DNA from: Dryocola sp031988645
GTDB lineage: Bacteria > Pseudomonadota > Gammaproteobacteria > Enterobacterales > Enterobacteriaceae
NCBI RefSeq assembly: GCF_051307045.1
Contig: NZ_CP150452.1
Coordinates: 1,116,001-1,180,000 of the forward strand
Reading direction: 5' to 3'
DNA: 64,000 nt
The notes beneath the pieces were generated by a model. It searched no databases. It saw only the letters and a program-made list of their open reading frames with translations, and had not been told where the DNA came from. This document shows positions 8,501-17,491 of the stretch, piece by piece. A program made the position numbers and the translations under genes. The number at the start of each line of letters is the position of its first letter. Positions within the stretch are counted from its first letter, which is position 1.

Positions 8501-9700
8501 ATGTCGCAATACCGCACGTTTACCGCCGCCGACGCGGTAGCTTACGCTCAAGAGTTTGGCGGCCTGGCTAATCCTGCAGCCCTGGTGGACGCGCAGGAGG
8601 TGGGCGACGGCAACCTGAACCTGGTGTTTAAAATCTTCGATACCGCAGGCGTAAGCCGCATCGTCGTTAAGCAGGCGCTGCCGTACGTGCGCTGCGTCGG
8701 CGAATCCTGGCCGTTAACCCTCGATCGCGCGCGTCTGGAAGCGCAAACGCTGGTGGAGCATTACAAACACAGCCCGCAGCATACCGTGCAGATCCTCCAT
8801 TACGACCCGGAGCTTGCGGTGATGGTGATGGAAGATCTCTCCAGCCACCGCATCTGGCGCGGCGAGCTGATTAGCGGCGTGTACTACCCGCAGGCGGCGA
8901 CGCAGCTGGGGGAATATCTGGCTCAGACGCTGTTCCACACTTCAGATTTTTATCTGCATCCCCACGACAAGAAAGCGCAGGTCGCCCGCTTTATTAACCC
9001 TGAAATGTGCGAGATCACCGAAGATCTGTTCTTCAACGATCCCTTTATCGCACACGCCCGCAATAATTATCCAGCCGAGCTGGAAGAGCAGGTTGCCGCG
9101 CTGCGCAACGACGACGATCTGAAAATCGCCGTGGCGGAGCTGAAGCATCGCTTCTTCTCGGTGGCGCAAGCGCTTGTGCACGGCGATATCCACAGCGGAT
9201 CGATATTTGTCGCCGAGGGCAGCCTGAAGGCCATCGACGCCGAGTTCGGCTATTTCGGCCCGATGGGCTTTGATATCGGGACGGCAATCGGCAACCTGCT
9301 GCTGAACTACTGCGCCCAGCCGGGGCATTTCGGCCCGCGCGACGCCGCCGCCTGCCGGGAGCAGCGCCTGCAGGATATTCGCGAGCTGTGGCTGACCTTT
9401 GCCGAACGCTTTGAAAAGCTGGCGCGCACGCAAACCCGCGATACGGCGCTGGCTTATCCGGGCTACGTAAACCGTTTCCTGCAAAGCGTCTGGAAAGATG
9501 CCGTCGGCTACTGCGGCACCGAGCTGGTTCGCCGCACGGTGGGCATGTCGCACGTGGCGGATCTGGAAACGATTACCGACGACGAAACGCGCGTCGCCTG
9601 TATCAGCCACGCCATTGAGCTGGGCAAATACCTGATTCTGATCGCCGGGCAGGTTGAGAACGTCGAGCAGTTTATTGCCCGCGTCCGCCAGAAGGGATAG
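8501..9700 (+). CDS. mtnK: MtnK, methylthioribose kinase
   Basis: 399 aa, full length. ATP-dependent kinase that phosphorylates 5-methylthioribose at C1, the entry step of this branch of salvage. It has the aminoglycoside-phosphotransferase fold: the nucleotide lysine in RIVVKQALPYVR, the catalytic loop ALVHGDIHSGS and the metal-binding AIDAEFGYFGPMGFD. An AGAGGAA ribosome site precedes the ATG. It is transcribed away from mtnA from the shared MetJ-box region. Confidence 0.97.
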   Translation: MSQYRTFTAADAVAYAQEFGGLANPAALVDAQEVGDGNLNLVFKIFDTAGVSRIVVKQALPYVRCVGESWPLTLDRARLEAQTLVEHYKHSPQHTVQILHYDPELAVMVMEDLSSHRIWRGELISGVYYPQAATQLGEYLAQTLFHTSDFYLHPHDKKAQVARFINPEMCEITEDLFFNDPFIAHARNNYPAELEEQVAALRNDDDLKIAVAELKHRFFSVAQALVHGDIHSGSIFVAEGSLKAIDAEFGYFGPMGFDIGTAIGNLLLNYCAQPGHFGPRDAAACREQRLQDIRELWLTFAERFEKLARTQTRDTALAYPGYVNRFLQSVWKDAVGYCGTELVRRTVGMSHVADLETITDDETRVACISHAIELGKYLILIAGQVENVEQFIARVRQKG

Positions 9701-9712
9701 GCTGAATTAAAA

Positions 9713-9785
9713 GGTGGATGGCGCTTCGCTTCTCCACCCTACAAACTCAGGCAAAGCAGGTCGGATAAGCGAAGCGCCATCCGAC
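9713..9785. repeat. Pair of REP-like palindromes
   Basis: At 9713-9742 GGTGGATGGCGCTTCGCTTC leads to the closing arm TCCACCCTAC. At 9760-9785 a related palindrome has GTCGGAT / ATCCGAC arms. They lie between the converging mtnK and LVIVD genes. Confidence 0.65.
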
Positions 9786-9799
9786 AAAATCCCCGCGCA

Positions 9800-11038
9800 T
9801 CACCCCAGATATTCAATCACCGAAAGCCCGCCGTTGTAGTCCGTGCTGTAGATAATGCCCTGCGCGTCCACAAACACATCGCATGACTGGATCACCCGCG
9901 GGCGGCCCGGACGCGTATCCATCATGCGCTCCGGCGCGGCGGGCACCAGCGCGCCGGTCTCCACCGGCCGGTAGGGATTAGAGATATCGTAAGCCCGCAC
10001 GCCGGCGTTCTGGTAGGTGGCGAAAATCAGCGTGGAGCTGACAAAGCTGCCGGGCCGGTTTTCGTGCAGGTTGTGCGGCCCGAAGTGCGCGCCTTTCGCC
10101 ACATAATCGATTTCATCCGGCTGCGGGAAGGTGGCGATGCTGACGGGATTGGCCTTATCGCGAATGTCGAACAGCCAGATAAGCTTCTCGCCGTCCTCCT
10201 GATTATCCAGCACCGCCTCATCCAGCACGACCAGCAGATCCCTGTCCGGAAGCGGCAGGGCGGTGTGCGTGCCGCCGCCAAACGGCGGGCTCCAGTTGCG
10301 GTGGCTGATAAGCTGCGGCCGGCTGCGGTCGGAGACGTCGAGCAGCGTCAGCCCGCCGTCGCGCCAGCTCGCGTAGGCCGTATCGCCGCTGATAATCGCG
10401 TGGTGCAGCGCGTAGCGTTTGCCTTCCGGCCAGCCCGGCTTTTCCCCCGCGGCGGCGTTCATGCCCGGCAGCCACCAGTTTCCCGCCACCTGCGGATTGT
10501 GCGGATCCGCCAGATCGATAGTCAGGAAGATGTAGTCGCTAAAGCCGTCGATAAGCGCCGAAACGTAGGCCCAGCGCCCGCCCACATACCAGCAGCGGTG
10601 AATGCCGATGCCGCTAAGGGACAGGAAGCTGATTTCACGCGGCCTGTCCGGGACGGAGATATCGAAAATCCGCAGCCCGGCGCTCCAGCCTTTGTCCCGC
10701 ACGTCGCTGACGGTTTCGCCCACCGCGCGGGTGTAGTAGACCTTTTCGTCGGCAAAGCGCGCGTCGGCGAACAGGTCGCGGGCGTTGATCACCAGCAGCA
10801 GATCGTCATGGGCCTGAAGATGCACGTTCCAGGTTCCCGCGGGCGCAGGAATATAGCCTGCCGCCTTCGGGTTTTTCGGATCGCGCACGTCGACAATCGA
10901 AAAGCCCTGCGACACCATATGGCCGATGTAGGCGTAGCCGCGATGCACCATCACCTGCACGCCGTCCGGGCGGCCGCCCTGATCGCTGTGGCCGATAAGC
11001 CGCATATTGCGGCTGTATTCCGGGCGAGGAAGCTCCAT
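9800..11038 (-). CDS. LVIVD-repeat beta-propeller protein of unknown function
   Basis: 412 aa. About seven propeller-type repeats are visible, each with a hydrophobic strand ending in a D-x-x-x-P turn: FSIVDVRDPKNPK, LRIFDISVPDRPR, LTIDLADPHNPQ, LTLLDVSDRSRPQ, WLFDIRDKANPV, VRAYDISNPYRPV. No signal peptide or membrane segment is seen, so it is probably cytoplasmic. The ATG at 11038 has AGAGG five bases upstream; a GTG at 11044 is also possible. It starts 9 bp after the stop of the sugar-binding protein gene and is last in the ABC importer operon. The function is unknown; by position it may process or sense the imported compound. Confidence 0.85.
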   Translation of the reverse strand: MELPRPEYSRNMRLIGHSDQGGRPDGVQVMVHRGYAYIGHMVSQGFSIVDVRDPKNPKAAGYIPAPAGTWNVHLQAHDDLLLVINARDLFADARFADEKVYYTRAVGETVSDVRDKGWSAGLRIFDISVPDRPREISFLSLSGIGIHRCWYVGGRWAYVSALIDGFSDYIFLTIDLADPHNPQVAGNWWLPGMNAAAGEKPGWPEGKRYALHHAIISGDTAYASWRDGGLTLLDVSDRSRPQLISHRNWSPPFGGGTHTALPLPDRDLLVVLDEAVLDNQEDGEKLIWLFDIRDKANPVSIATFPQPDEIDYVAKGAHFGPHNLHENRPGSFVSSTLIFATYQNAGVRAYDISNPYRPVETGALVPAAPERMMDTRPGRPRVIQSCDVFVDAQGIIYSTDYNGGLSVIEYLG

Positions 11039-11047
11039 CGTCACCTC

Positions 11048-12112
11048 TTATTTATGTTTCGCTTCAAGCGTGGCGAACCACGGCGCGATAAAATCTTCCG
11101 TCTGGCCCCAGCCGGGAATAATTTTGCCCAGCGCGGCAACGTTTACCGGCCCCGGCTGGCTTGCCAGCAGCGCCTGAGGGATCGCCGCGGCCTTAAAGTC
11201 GTAGGTCGCAGGCGTCTGCTCTCCGGCTATCTTGTTGGCTATCAGACGCACGTTGGTGGCGCCGATAAGCTTAGGATCCACCGCCACGCTCACTTTCCAC
11301 GGGCTGTTTGCTTCGCGCATCAGCTGTAAATCCTGGTTGGACACGTCGATGCTGTAGAGTTTGATTTCGGTGCGTCCGTTCTCCTGCAGCGCTTTATAAG
11401 CGCCCTGGCTGAAGGCGTCCCAGGTGCCCCAGATCGCATCGATTTTGCCCTTCGGGTACTTCGCCAGCACCGCGCCCACCTTGTTGGCCGTGTCGCCCTG
11501 CACGTCGCTTGATACCGCGCCGATAGACTCCAGCTCTTTAATGCCCGGATTCGCTTTCAGCAGCTCCTGATAGGCCGTCTGGCGACGTTCCATCGGCGGG
11601 AAGCCCGCGACCCACAGCTTGATGATATTGGCTTTGCCGTTGAAGTCTTTCACCAGCTGGCCGAAGGAAAGGTTGGTCAGCGAGGCGTCGTCCTGCTGCG
11701 TAACCGTCACCCCGGGAATCGCGCCGTTGACGGCGGTATCGAACACCGCAACTTTAATGCCGGCGTCGACGGCTTTTTTCACCAGCTCCGTGGAGTACGG
11801 ATCCCGGCCCTGGGAGAGAATAATCCCGTCGTATTTCTGGCTGATGGCCTGGTTTACGAAGTCCTGAAACTTAGCGTCGTCGCCGTTGCTAAGGAAAGTG
11901 CTGACCTTAAAACCGAGCTTTTTGCCTTCCTGCACGGCGCCGGCGACAAACTGCGTGGTGTTATCGTCGGAGCCGAGGTTGCGGATAATCGCGATGCGAA
12001 CCGGGCCGTCGTGGCCGGCAATGGCCGCCGGGACTGGCGCAGGCGTGGCTGCGTGACCCGGCAGAGCGGCAAGCAGGCTCAGCGCCAGCAGTGAAGTGGT
12101 GATTTTTTTCAT
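11048..12112 (-). CDS. Periplasmic sugar-binding protein of a ribose-type ABC importer
   Basis: 354 aa. A Sec signal peptide (MKKITTSLLALSLLAALPGHAA) precedes a type I periplasmic-binding fold of the RbsB/Peripla_BP_4 kind: RIAIIRNLGSDDNTTQF, a second-lobe block IDAIWGTWDAFSQGAYKAL, and a hinge near SIDVSNQDL. It belongs to the operon ATPase - permease - binding protein - LVIVD protein. The MetJ-like operator at the operon head and the mtn genes next door suggest that the ligand is a sulfur sugar such as 5-methylthioribose. That ligand is inferred, not shown. Confidence 0.9.
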   Translation of the reverse strand: MKKITTSLLALSLLAALPGHAATPAPVPAAIAGHDGPVRIAIIRNLGSDDNTTQFVAGAVQEGKKLGFKVSTFLSNGDDAKFQDFVNQAISQKYDGIILSQGRDPYSTELVKKAVDAGIKVAVFDTAVNGAIPGVTVTQQDDASLTNLSFGQLVKDFNGKANIIKLWVAGFPPMERRQTAYQELLKANPGIKELESIGAVSSDVQGDTANKVGAVLAKYPKGKIDAIWGTWDAFSQGAYKALQENGRTEIKLYSIDVSNQDLQLMREANSPWKVSVAVDPKLIGATNVRLIANKIAGEQTPATYDFKAAAIPQALLASQPGPVNVAALGKIIPGWGQTEDFIAPWFATLEAKHK

Positions 12113-12136
12113 GTTGTGTTCCCTGTCAGAAAGTCA

Positions 12137-13129
12137 TTAGCGTTTTTGGATGTAGGTTATCGCCAGCGCTGCCGCCAGCACCAGGCCCTTAATAATGTCC
12201 ATCGCGTAGTACGGCACGGAAAGCATCACCAGTCCGTTTTGCAGCACGCCGAGAATGACCGCGCCCACCAGCGTTCCCAGCGCGTTGGGCTTACCGGAGC
12301 CCGCAAGGGAGAAGCCGATCCACGCTGCCGCCACGGCGTCCATCAGATAGCCGCCCCCGGCGTTAACCTGTGAAGAACCGATACGCGAAGCGAGCAGAAT
12401 GCCGCCCAGGCCCGCCAGCAAAGAAGCCAGCACGTAAGCCGCTATGCGATAGCGCGTGGTGCGAATACCGGACAGCCGCGCCGCCTCCGGGTTGCCGCCG
12501 ATGGCGTACATGCGGCGGCCATGTTTGGTCAGCGACAGCGCCAGCTGCGCCGCGACGGTCACCGCCAGCATAATTATCACGATGGTCGGCACCTGGCCGA
12601 GCAGGCCGAACGCCGCGGGAATGGCGCCTTCCGCCATGTCGCCGCTTGGCAGCACCATGTTTTCGGTGATCGAGCCGCCGTAGCTGTAGGTCATCGCCAC
12701 GCCCTGAATCACAAACAGGCTGGCGAGGGTGGCGAGCATATCGGGGATTTTCAGCACCACGATTAAAAAGGCGTTAAACAGCCCGACCAGCGTGCAGAGC
12801 GCCAGGGTGATAAGAATCGCCTCCGTGGTGCCGAAGCCGTGCCAGACAAACAGCGAGATCACCAGCGCGTTGGCAAGCGATGCGGTAGAGCCAACCGACA
12901 AATCAAAACCGCCCACGGTCAGCGAAATCGATACGCCAATGGCGATCACCGTCACGATGGCGATCGACCGCAGAATATTGATGATGTTGTGCGGGTCGAG
13001 GAAGTTATCCGAAGCAAAACCGAACAGCGCCACCAGCGCGACGACGGTCAGCAGCATTCCCCACTTGTAGAGAAATTCAAACAGCTGGTGACGGCCCGAG
13101 GCCGCCTTAAGGGAAAGTGCTTTGCTCAC
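12137..13129 (-). CDS. ABC sugar-type permease (RbsC family)
   Basis: 330 aa and strongly hydrophobic, with 8-10 membrane segments. Family signatures are the VGGFDLSVGST block near residue 75 and, further on, ALSLTKHGRRMYAIGGNPEAARLSGI, a BPD_transp_2 coupling region. The start overlaps the ATPase stop by 4 bp. One permease gene only, so the transporter probably uses a homodimer, as RbsC does. Substrate not known; see the binding protein. Confidence 0.92.
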   Translation of the reverse strand: MSKALSLKAASGRHQLFEFLYKWGMLLTVVALVALFGFASDNFLDPHNIINILRSIAIVTVIAIGVSISLTVGGFDLSVGSTASLANALVISLFVWHGFGTTEAILITLALCTLVGLFNAFLIVVLKIPDMLATLASLFVIQGVAMTYSYGGSITENMVLPSGDMAEGAIPAAFGLLGQVPTIVIIMLAVTVAAQLALSLTKHGRRMYAIGGNPEAARLSGIRTTRYRIAAYVLASLLAGLGGILLASRIGSSQVNAGGGYLMDAVAAAWIGFSLAGSGKPNALGTLVGAVILGVLQNGLVMLSVPYYAMDIIKGLVLAAALAITYIQKR

Positions 13130-14631
13130 GCAGGCGTTCCTCCGGTGGAGTAGAGTAAAAGGGTTTCTTCGCAGGCTTCATGACCATCGAGTTCGGCAAC
13201 GATGCGGCCGTCCCACAGCACGCAGATTCTGTCGCACAGGCCAACCAGCTCGGCGAATTCGCCGGAGGCGTAAATCACGCCTTTGCCCTGTCGGGCAAGA
13301 TTGTCGATAAGCGCGAACAGATCGGTTTTGGCCTTGATGTCCACGCCCTTGGTCGGCTCGTCGAAAATCAGCACCTCGGCGTTGCCGCGCAGCCATTTGC
13401 CGATAGCGACTTTTTGCTGATTGCCGCCGGAAAGGCGGCGCAGGGTCTGCGCGGGGCCGGTGGTGCGGATGCCCAGGCGGGCGATCGCTTCCTCCGCCCA
13501 GCGCCACGCCCTGCGGTGCCCGAACAGGCCCCAGCGCGAAAAGCTGTTATCGGCGCTGACGGAAAGGTTCATGCTTACCGGCTCGTCGATGAAAATGCCT
13601 TCCTTGCGGCGCTCTTCCGGCACTAAAGCCAGGCCGCGGGTGACGGAATCCGCCGGGTCTTTCGGCTTCCAGGCTTTGCCTTTCAGCTCGCCGCGCGTCA
13701 CCCGGCTGCGCGTGGCGCCAAACAGCGCTTTGCACAGCTCCGTTTTGCCCGCGCCCGCCAGCCCGGCAATGCCGAGGATTTCCCCTTTGCGCAGCCGCAG
13801 GGAGATGTCGCGCAGCAGCAAATCATCGTGCAGCCCTTCGATGTGCAGCAGCGTCTCATCGACCACCGCCGGGCGCCGGGGGGGATAAATATCGTCAAGC
13901 TGGTGGCCGAGCATCTTCTCAACGATCTCTTCGCCGCTCAGCGCCTGCATTGGCGCGCTTTCAATCAGCCGCCCGTCGCGCAGCACCGTCATGCGGTCGC
14001 AAATCGCTTTCAGCTCATGGATGCGGTGGGAGATAAACACGACGGCGATGCCGCTGCGCTGAAGGCGGCGCACCACGCTGAATAAATGTTCGCTTTCATG
14101 CTGGTCGAGCGGCGCGGTGGGTTCATCAAGGATCAGGAAGCGGCAGCGGTGCGAAAGGGCGCGCGCCAGCAGGATTTGCTGCTTTTGTGCAAGCGAGCAC
14201 TGTTCAATGCGTTTGTTGACGTCGAGAGAGACATCCAGCTGCGCCAGCGCGTCCTGCGCCTGTTTACGGATCTGCGGCCAGTGGTAAAAGTGGCCCGCCT
14301 GCGCAAGCTTATCGAGCATAATGTTTTCCGCCACGCTAAGGCCGGGAATCAGCGCTACGTCCACCTCCTGCTGCACGAGGTGAATGCCGAGCCGTTTGGC
14401 GTCGCGCGGGGAGCGGATATCGACCTTTTCGCCGTCGATCAGTATCTCGCCCAGATAAAGCTCGTGGGCGCCAGACAGCACCGCCATCAGCGTGGATTTG
14501 CCCGCGCCGTTAGCGCCGGTGAGGGCGTGGATTGAGCCGCCGTCAAGCGTGAAGTCAACCCGCGTCAGGGCGTTAAAGCCGGAAAAGGCGATGGAGATAT
14601 CCCGCATCTCGAGGCGGTGAGGCGTCGTCAT
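13126..14631 (-). CDS. ABC sugar-type ATPase with two nucleotide-binding domains (RbsA family)
   Basis: 501 aa, typical RbsA length. Domain one has Walker A GANGAGKST, a slightly degenerate signature SLAQKQQILLARAL, and Walker B FLILDEPTAPLD. Domain two has GLAGAGKTE, the signature LSGGNQQKVAIGKWL and VLIFDEPTKGVD. First gene of the leftward operon and divergent from hcxA; the shared 187-bp region carries MetJ-like boxes. Confidence 0.94.
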   Translation of the reverse strand: MTTPHRLEMRDISIAFSGFNALTRVDFTLDGGSIHALTGANGAGKSTLMAVLSGAHELYLGEILIDGEKVDIRSPRDAKRLGIHLVQQEVDVALIPGLSVAENIMLDKLAQAGHFYHWPQIRKQAQDALAQLDVSLDVNKRIEQCSLAQKQQILLARALSHRCRFLILDEPTAPLDQHESEHLFSVVRRLQRSGIAVVFISHRIHELKAICDRMTVLRDGRLIESAPMQALSGEEIVEKMLGHQLDDIYPPRRPAVVDETLLHIEGLHDDLLLRDISLRLRKGEILGIAGLAGAGKTELCKALFGATRSRVTRGELKGKAWKPKDPADSVTRGLALVPEERRKEGIFIDEPVSMNLSVSADNSFSRWGLFGHRRAWRWAEEAIARLGIRTTGPAQTLRRLSGGNQQKVAIGKWLRGNAEVLIFDEPTKGVDIKAKTDLFALIDNLARQGKGVIYASGEFAELVGLCDRICVLWDGRIVAELDGHEACEETLLLYSTGGTPA

Positions 14632-14737
14632 CTTTAGCCTGTTCCCTGCAAATAATGAATTGATTTAGCGGATTTTTAACGGGCAAAGGACCTGCGGGCA
14701 ACTAACCAAAAGGCATAAGATAAAGCAAAATGATATT

Positions 14738-14761
14738 AGCCGTCCGGATGTCCAGACATAT
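14738..14761. promoter_or_regulatory. Three tandem MetJ-like boxes between the ABC importer operon and hcxA
   Basis: Adjacent octamers AGCCGTCC (6 of 8 to AGACGTCT), GGATGTCC (5 of 8) and AGACATAT (6 of 8). Weaker than the boxes at mtnB and mtnK, but three in exact 8-bp register is what MetJ cooperativity needs. It would place both hcxA and the importer operon in the Met regulon. Confidence 0.65.
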
Positions 14762-14818
14762 CATCGGGCTAACGGCATTTCGCGCGCAATAACGGCAAGA
14801 AGAAAAAGGAGCAACAGC

Positions 14819-15898
14819 ATGACCACTACCGCCATCCGCGTCGTCACCGGCCCGGCAAACTATTACTCTCACCCCGGCGCGCTCGCCCGGCTGCATGAAT
14901 TCTATACCGATGAGCAATTACAAAACGCGGTGTGGATTTACGGCGAGCGGGCGATAGCGGCGGCGCGTCCTTTCCTGCCGGCAGCCTTTAACGCGCCGGG
15001 AGTAAAGCACATCTCCTTTGGCGGCCACTGCAGCGAAAGCGAGGTGCAAAAGCTGGTCGCCCGGGCGGGTGAACGCCAGCTGGTAATCGGCGTCGGCGGC
15101 GGGGCGCTGCTCGATACCGTAAAAGTGGTGGCGCGTTGCCTGCGCGTGCCGGTGGTCGCCATTCCGACGATTGCCGCCACCTGCGCCGCGTGGACGCCGC
15201 TTTCCGTCTGGTATAACGACGCGGGGCAGGCGCTGCGCTTTGAAATCTTTAACGACGCCAACCATCTGGTGCTGGTCGAGCCGGAAATCATACTGCGCGC
15301 CCCGCAGGAGTACCTGCTGGCGGGCATCGGAGATACGCTGGCGAAATGGTACGAGGCGGTGGTGCTAAGCCCGCAGCCGCAAACCCTGCCGCTGACCGTG
15401 CGCCTGGGTATTAACGCCGCGTTAGCTATCCGCGACGTGCTGCTGGAAAGCAGCGAGACGGCGCTTGCCGACCAACAACGCGGCGAGCTGACGCAGGCGT
15501 TTGCCGACGTGGTGGACGCGATAATTGCCGGCGGCGGCATGGTCGGCGGCCTTGGCGAACGCTACACCCGCGTTGCCGCAGCGCACGCGGTGCACAACGG
15601 CTTAACCACCCTGCCGCAGACGGACCGCTTCCTGCACGGCACCAAGGTGGCCTACGGCATTCTGGTGCAGAGCGCGCTGCTGGGGCAGGAAGAGGTGTTA
15701 AAAGAGCTGGCGCAGGCGTTTAAGCGCTTTAACCTGCCGACGAGCCTTGCGCAGCTGGACGTGGATATCCATAACCGCGAGCAGTTAGACAAGGTGATTA
15801 CCCGCACGCTCGCGCCGGGGGAATCCATTCACGCGCTGGCGGTTAGGCTCAGCCCGGAAGTGCTGCTGGCGGCGTTTGAGCGGGTGGAGGGTCTTTGA
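14819..15898 (+). CDS. hcxA: HcxA (YbdH), NADPH-dependent hydroxycarboxylate dehydrogenase
   Basis: 359 aa (362 in E. coli), with near-identical blocks such as TIAATCAAWTPLSVWYNDAG and QYLLAGIGDTLAKWYEAVV-like sequence. GldA-like iron-containing alcohol dehydrogenase fold, cofactor loop GVGGGALLDT. The E. coli enzyme reduces 2-oxo acids such as 2-oxobutanoate and 2-oxoglutarate. A good AAAAAGGAGCAACAG ribosome site precedes the ATG. Next to a MetJ-like operator and the salvage genes, it may also act on 4-methylthio-2-oxobutanoate; that is inference. In K-12 it is beside ybdL; here the mtn block separates them. Confidence 0.93.
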   Translation: MTTTAIRVVTGPANYYSHPGALARLHEFYTDEQLQNAVWIYGERAIAAARPFLPAAFNAPGVKHISFGGHCSESEVQKLVARAGERQLVIGVGGGALLDTVKVVARCLRVPVVAIPTIAATCAAWTPLSVWYNDAGQALRFEIFNDANHLVLVEPEIILRAPQEYLLAGIGDTLAKWYEAVVLSPQPQTLPLTVRLGINAALAIRDVLLESSETALADQQRGELTQAFADVVDAIIAGGGMVGGLGERYTRVAAAHAVHNGLTTLPQTDRFLHGTKVAYGILVQSALLGQEEVLKELAQAFKRFNLPTSLAQLDVDIHNREQLDKVITRTLAPGESIHALAVRLSPEVLLAAFERVEGL

Positions 15899-15904
15899 TA
15901 TTTC

Positions 15905-15935
15905 GGTGGATGGCGCTTGCGCTTATCCACCCTAC
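15905..15935. repeat. REP-like palindrome
   Basis: GGTGGATGGCGCTTGCGCTT followed by ATCCACCCTAC, just past the hcxA stop and before the gdhA terminator. Confidence 0.7.
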
Positions 15936-15959
15936 GGTTCTGCGCCGGGCTTGTGAAAA

Positions 15960-15988
15960 AGCAAAAACCCCGGCGCGTTGAGCCGGGG
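15960..15988 (-). terminator. gdhA terminator
   Basis: On the minus strand CCCCGGC and GCCGGGG form a 7-bp stem with a 7-nt loop, followed by TTTTTGCTTTTT. It lies about 50 bp after the gdhA stop. Confidence 0.85.
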
Positions 15989-16040
15989 TCGAGAGAGTAG
16001 CGGGCTTAAAATAATCCGCCTGATTATCTGGCGCTTAACC

Positions 16041-17384
16041 TTACAGCACGCCCTGGCCCAGCATCGCGTCGGCCACTTTTACAAAGCCCGCGATGTTCGC
16101 GCCGCGCACGTAATGAGTCTGTTTGCCCTCGCCGCCGTAGTTCACGCAGGCCTCGTGAATATCCAGCATGATGTGATGCAGACGAATATCCACTTTCTCC
16201 GCTTTCCAGCTCAGGCGCGCGGCGTTCTGCGCCATTTCCAGGCCGGAGGTCGCCACGCCGCCCGCGTTGGCCGCTTTGCCCGGCGCGAACAGCACGCCCG
16301 CCTCGAGGAACAGGTCGGTGGCTTCGATAGTGGTCGGCATGTTCGCGCCTTCCGCGACCGCCTTCACGCCGTTGGCGATAAGCGTGCGGGCCGCCTGCTC
16401 GTCCAGCTCGTTCTGGGTGGCGCACGGCAGGGCGATATCCACCGGCACGCTCCACGGCTGCTGGCCTGCAAGATAGCTAAGCCCGAACTCCTTTGCGTAA
16501 TCCGCCACGCGGCCGTCGCGGCTGGCTTTGATTTCGCACAGGCGCGCCAGTTTTTCCGCGGTGAAGCCTTCTTCGTCAACCACGGTGCCGTTGGAGTCGG
16601 ATGCTGTAACAACGCGGGCGCCGAGGGACATCGCTTTTTCGATGGCGTATTGCGCGACGTTGCCGGAGCCGGACACCGCAACGCGCATGCCCTCAAAGCC
16701 CAGGCCGTGACGCTGCAGCATGGCGTCGGTAAAGTAAATCAGGCCATAGCCCGTGGCTTCCGGACGGATCAGGCTGCCGCCGAACGACAGCCCTTTGCCG
16801 GTAAACACGCAGGCGGTATTGTTGGAGAGCTTTTTCATCATCCCGGCCATAAAGCCGACTTCGCGGCCGCCCACGCCGATATCGCCCGCCGGCACATCGG
16901 TATCCGGGCCAAGGTGGCGATACAGCTCGATCATCAGCGCCTGGCAGAAACGCATGATTTCGCCTTCGCTTTTGCCCTTCGGGTTAAAGTCGCTGCCGCC
17001 TTTGCCGCCGCCCATCGGCAAAGTGGTGAGGGCGTTTTTAAAGGTCTGCTCAAAGCCGAGGAATTTCAGAATGGAGAGGTTCACCGACGGGTGGAAGCGC
17101 ATCCCGCCTTTAAAAGGTCCGATGGCGGAGCTGAACTGCACGCGCCAGGCGCGGTTAACCTGCACCTGGTTGCGGTCATCCACCCAGGCGACGCGAAACT
17201 GGATCACGCGCTCGGGCTCCACCAGACGCTCCAGCAGCGCGGAACGACGGTACTGCGGATTTTGTTCAAGGAAGGGCCACAGGGTGGTCATCACTTCGCG
17301 CACGGCCTGAGAAAATTCGGTCTGGTGCGGGTCACGCTGTTGCACAGAGGTCAGAAACTGTTGCAGGGAAACGGTACTCTCCAT
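16041..17384 (-). CDS. gdhA: GdhA, NADP-specific glutamate dehydrogenase
   Basis: 447 aa, the K-12 length. Hexameric enzyme that makes glutamate from 2-oxoglutarate, ammonia and NADPH. The active-site lysine region is PMGGGKGGSDFNPKGKS, the substrate-binding PFKGGMRFHP lies before it, and the dinucleotide-binding motif is VAVSGSGNVAQYA. It stands alone, with its own terminator, between the methionine-salvage block and the enterobactin region. In K-12 it is elsewhere on the chromosome. Confidence 0.98.
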   Translation of the reverse strand: MESTVSLQQFLTSVQQRDPHQTEFSQAVREVMTTLWPFLEQNPQYRRSALLERLVEPERVIQFRVAWVDDRNQVQVNRAWRVQFSSAIGPFKGGMRFHPSVNLSILKFLGFEQTFKNALTTLPMGGGKGGSDFNPKGKSEGEIMRFCQALMIELYRHLGPDTDVPAGDIGVGGREVGFMAGMMKKLSNNTACVFTGKGLSFGGSLIRPEATGYGLIYFTDAMLQRHGLGFEGMRVAVSGSGNVAQYAIEKAMSLGARVVTASDSNGTVVDEEGFTAEKLARLCEIKASRDGRVADYAKEFGLSYLAGQQPWSVPVDIALPCATQNELDEQAARTLIANGVKAVAEGANMPTTIEATDLFLEAGVLFAPGKAANAGGVATSGLEMAQNAARLSWKAEKVDIRLHHIMLDIHEACVNYGGEGKQTHYVRGANIAGFVKVADAMLGQGVL

Positions 17385-17491
17385 AGAGAATAACTCCTTG
17401 TCGTCAAAGTTGTTGTGTTGTCTGTAATGGTTATTTTTTGACTATAACATTCTCTTATCACGCCGCCGCAAGCGTTTTCTTTTTATTATTC

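Noticed and set aside
14632..14818. A SAM riboswitch upstream of the ABC operon or hcxA
   Set aside because: No riboswitch stems were seen; the MetJ-like octamers explain the methionine link.
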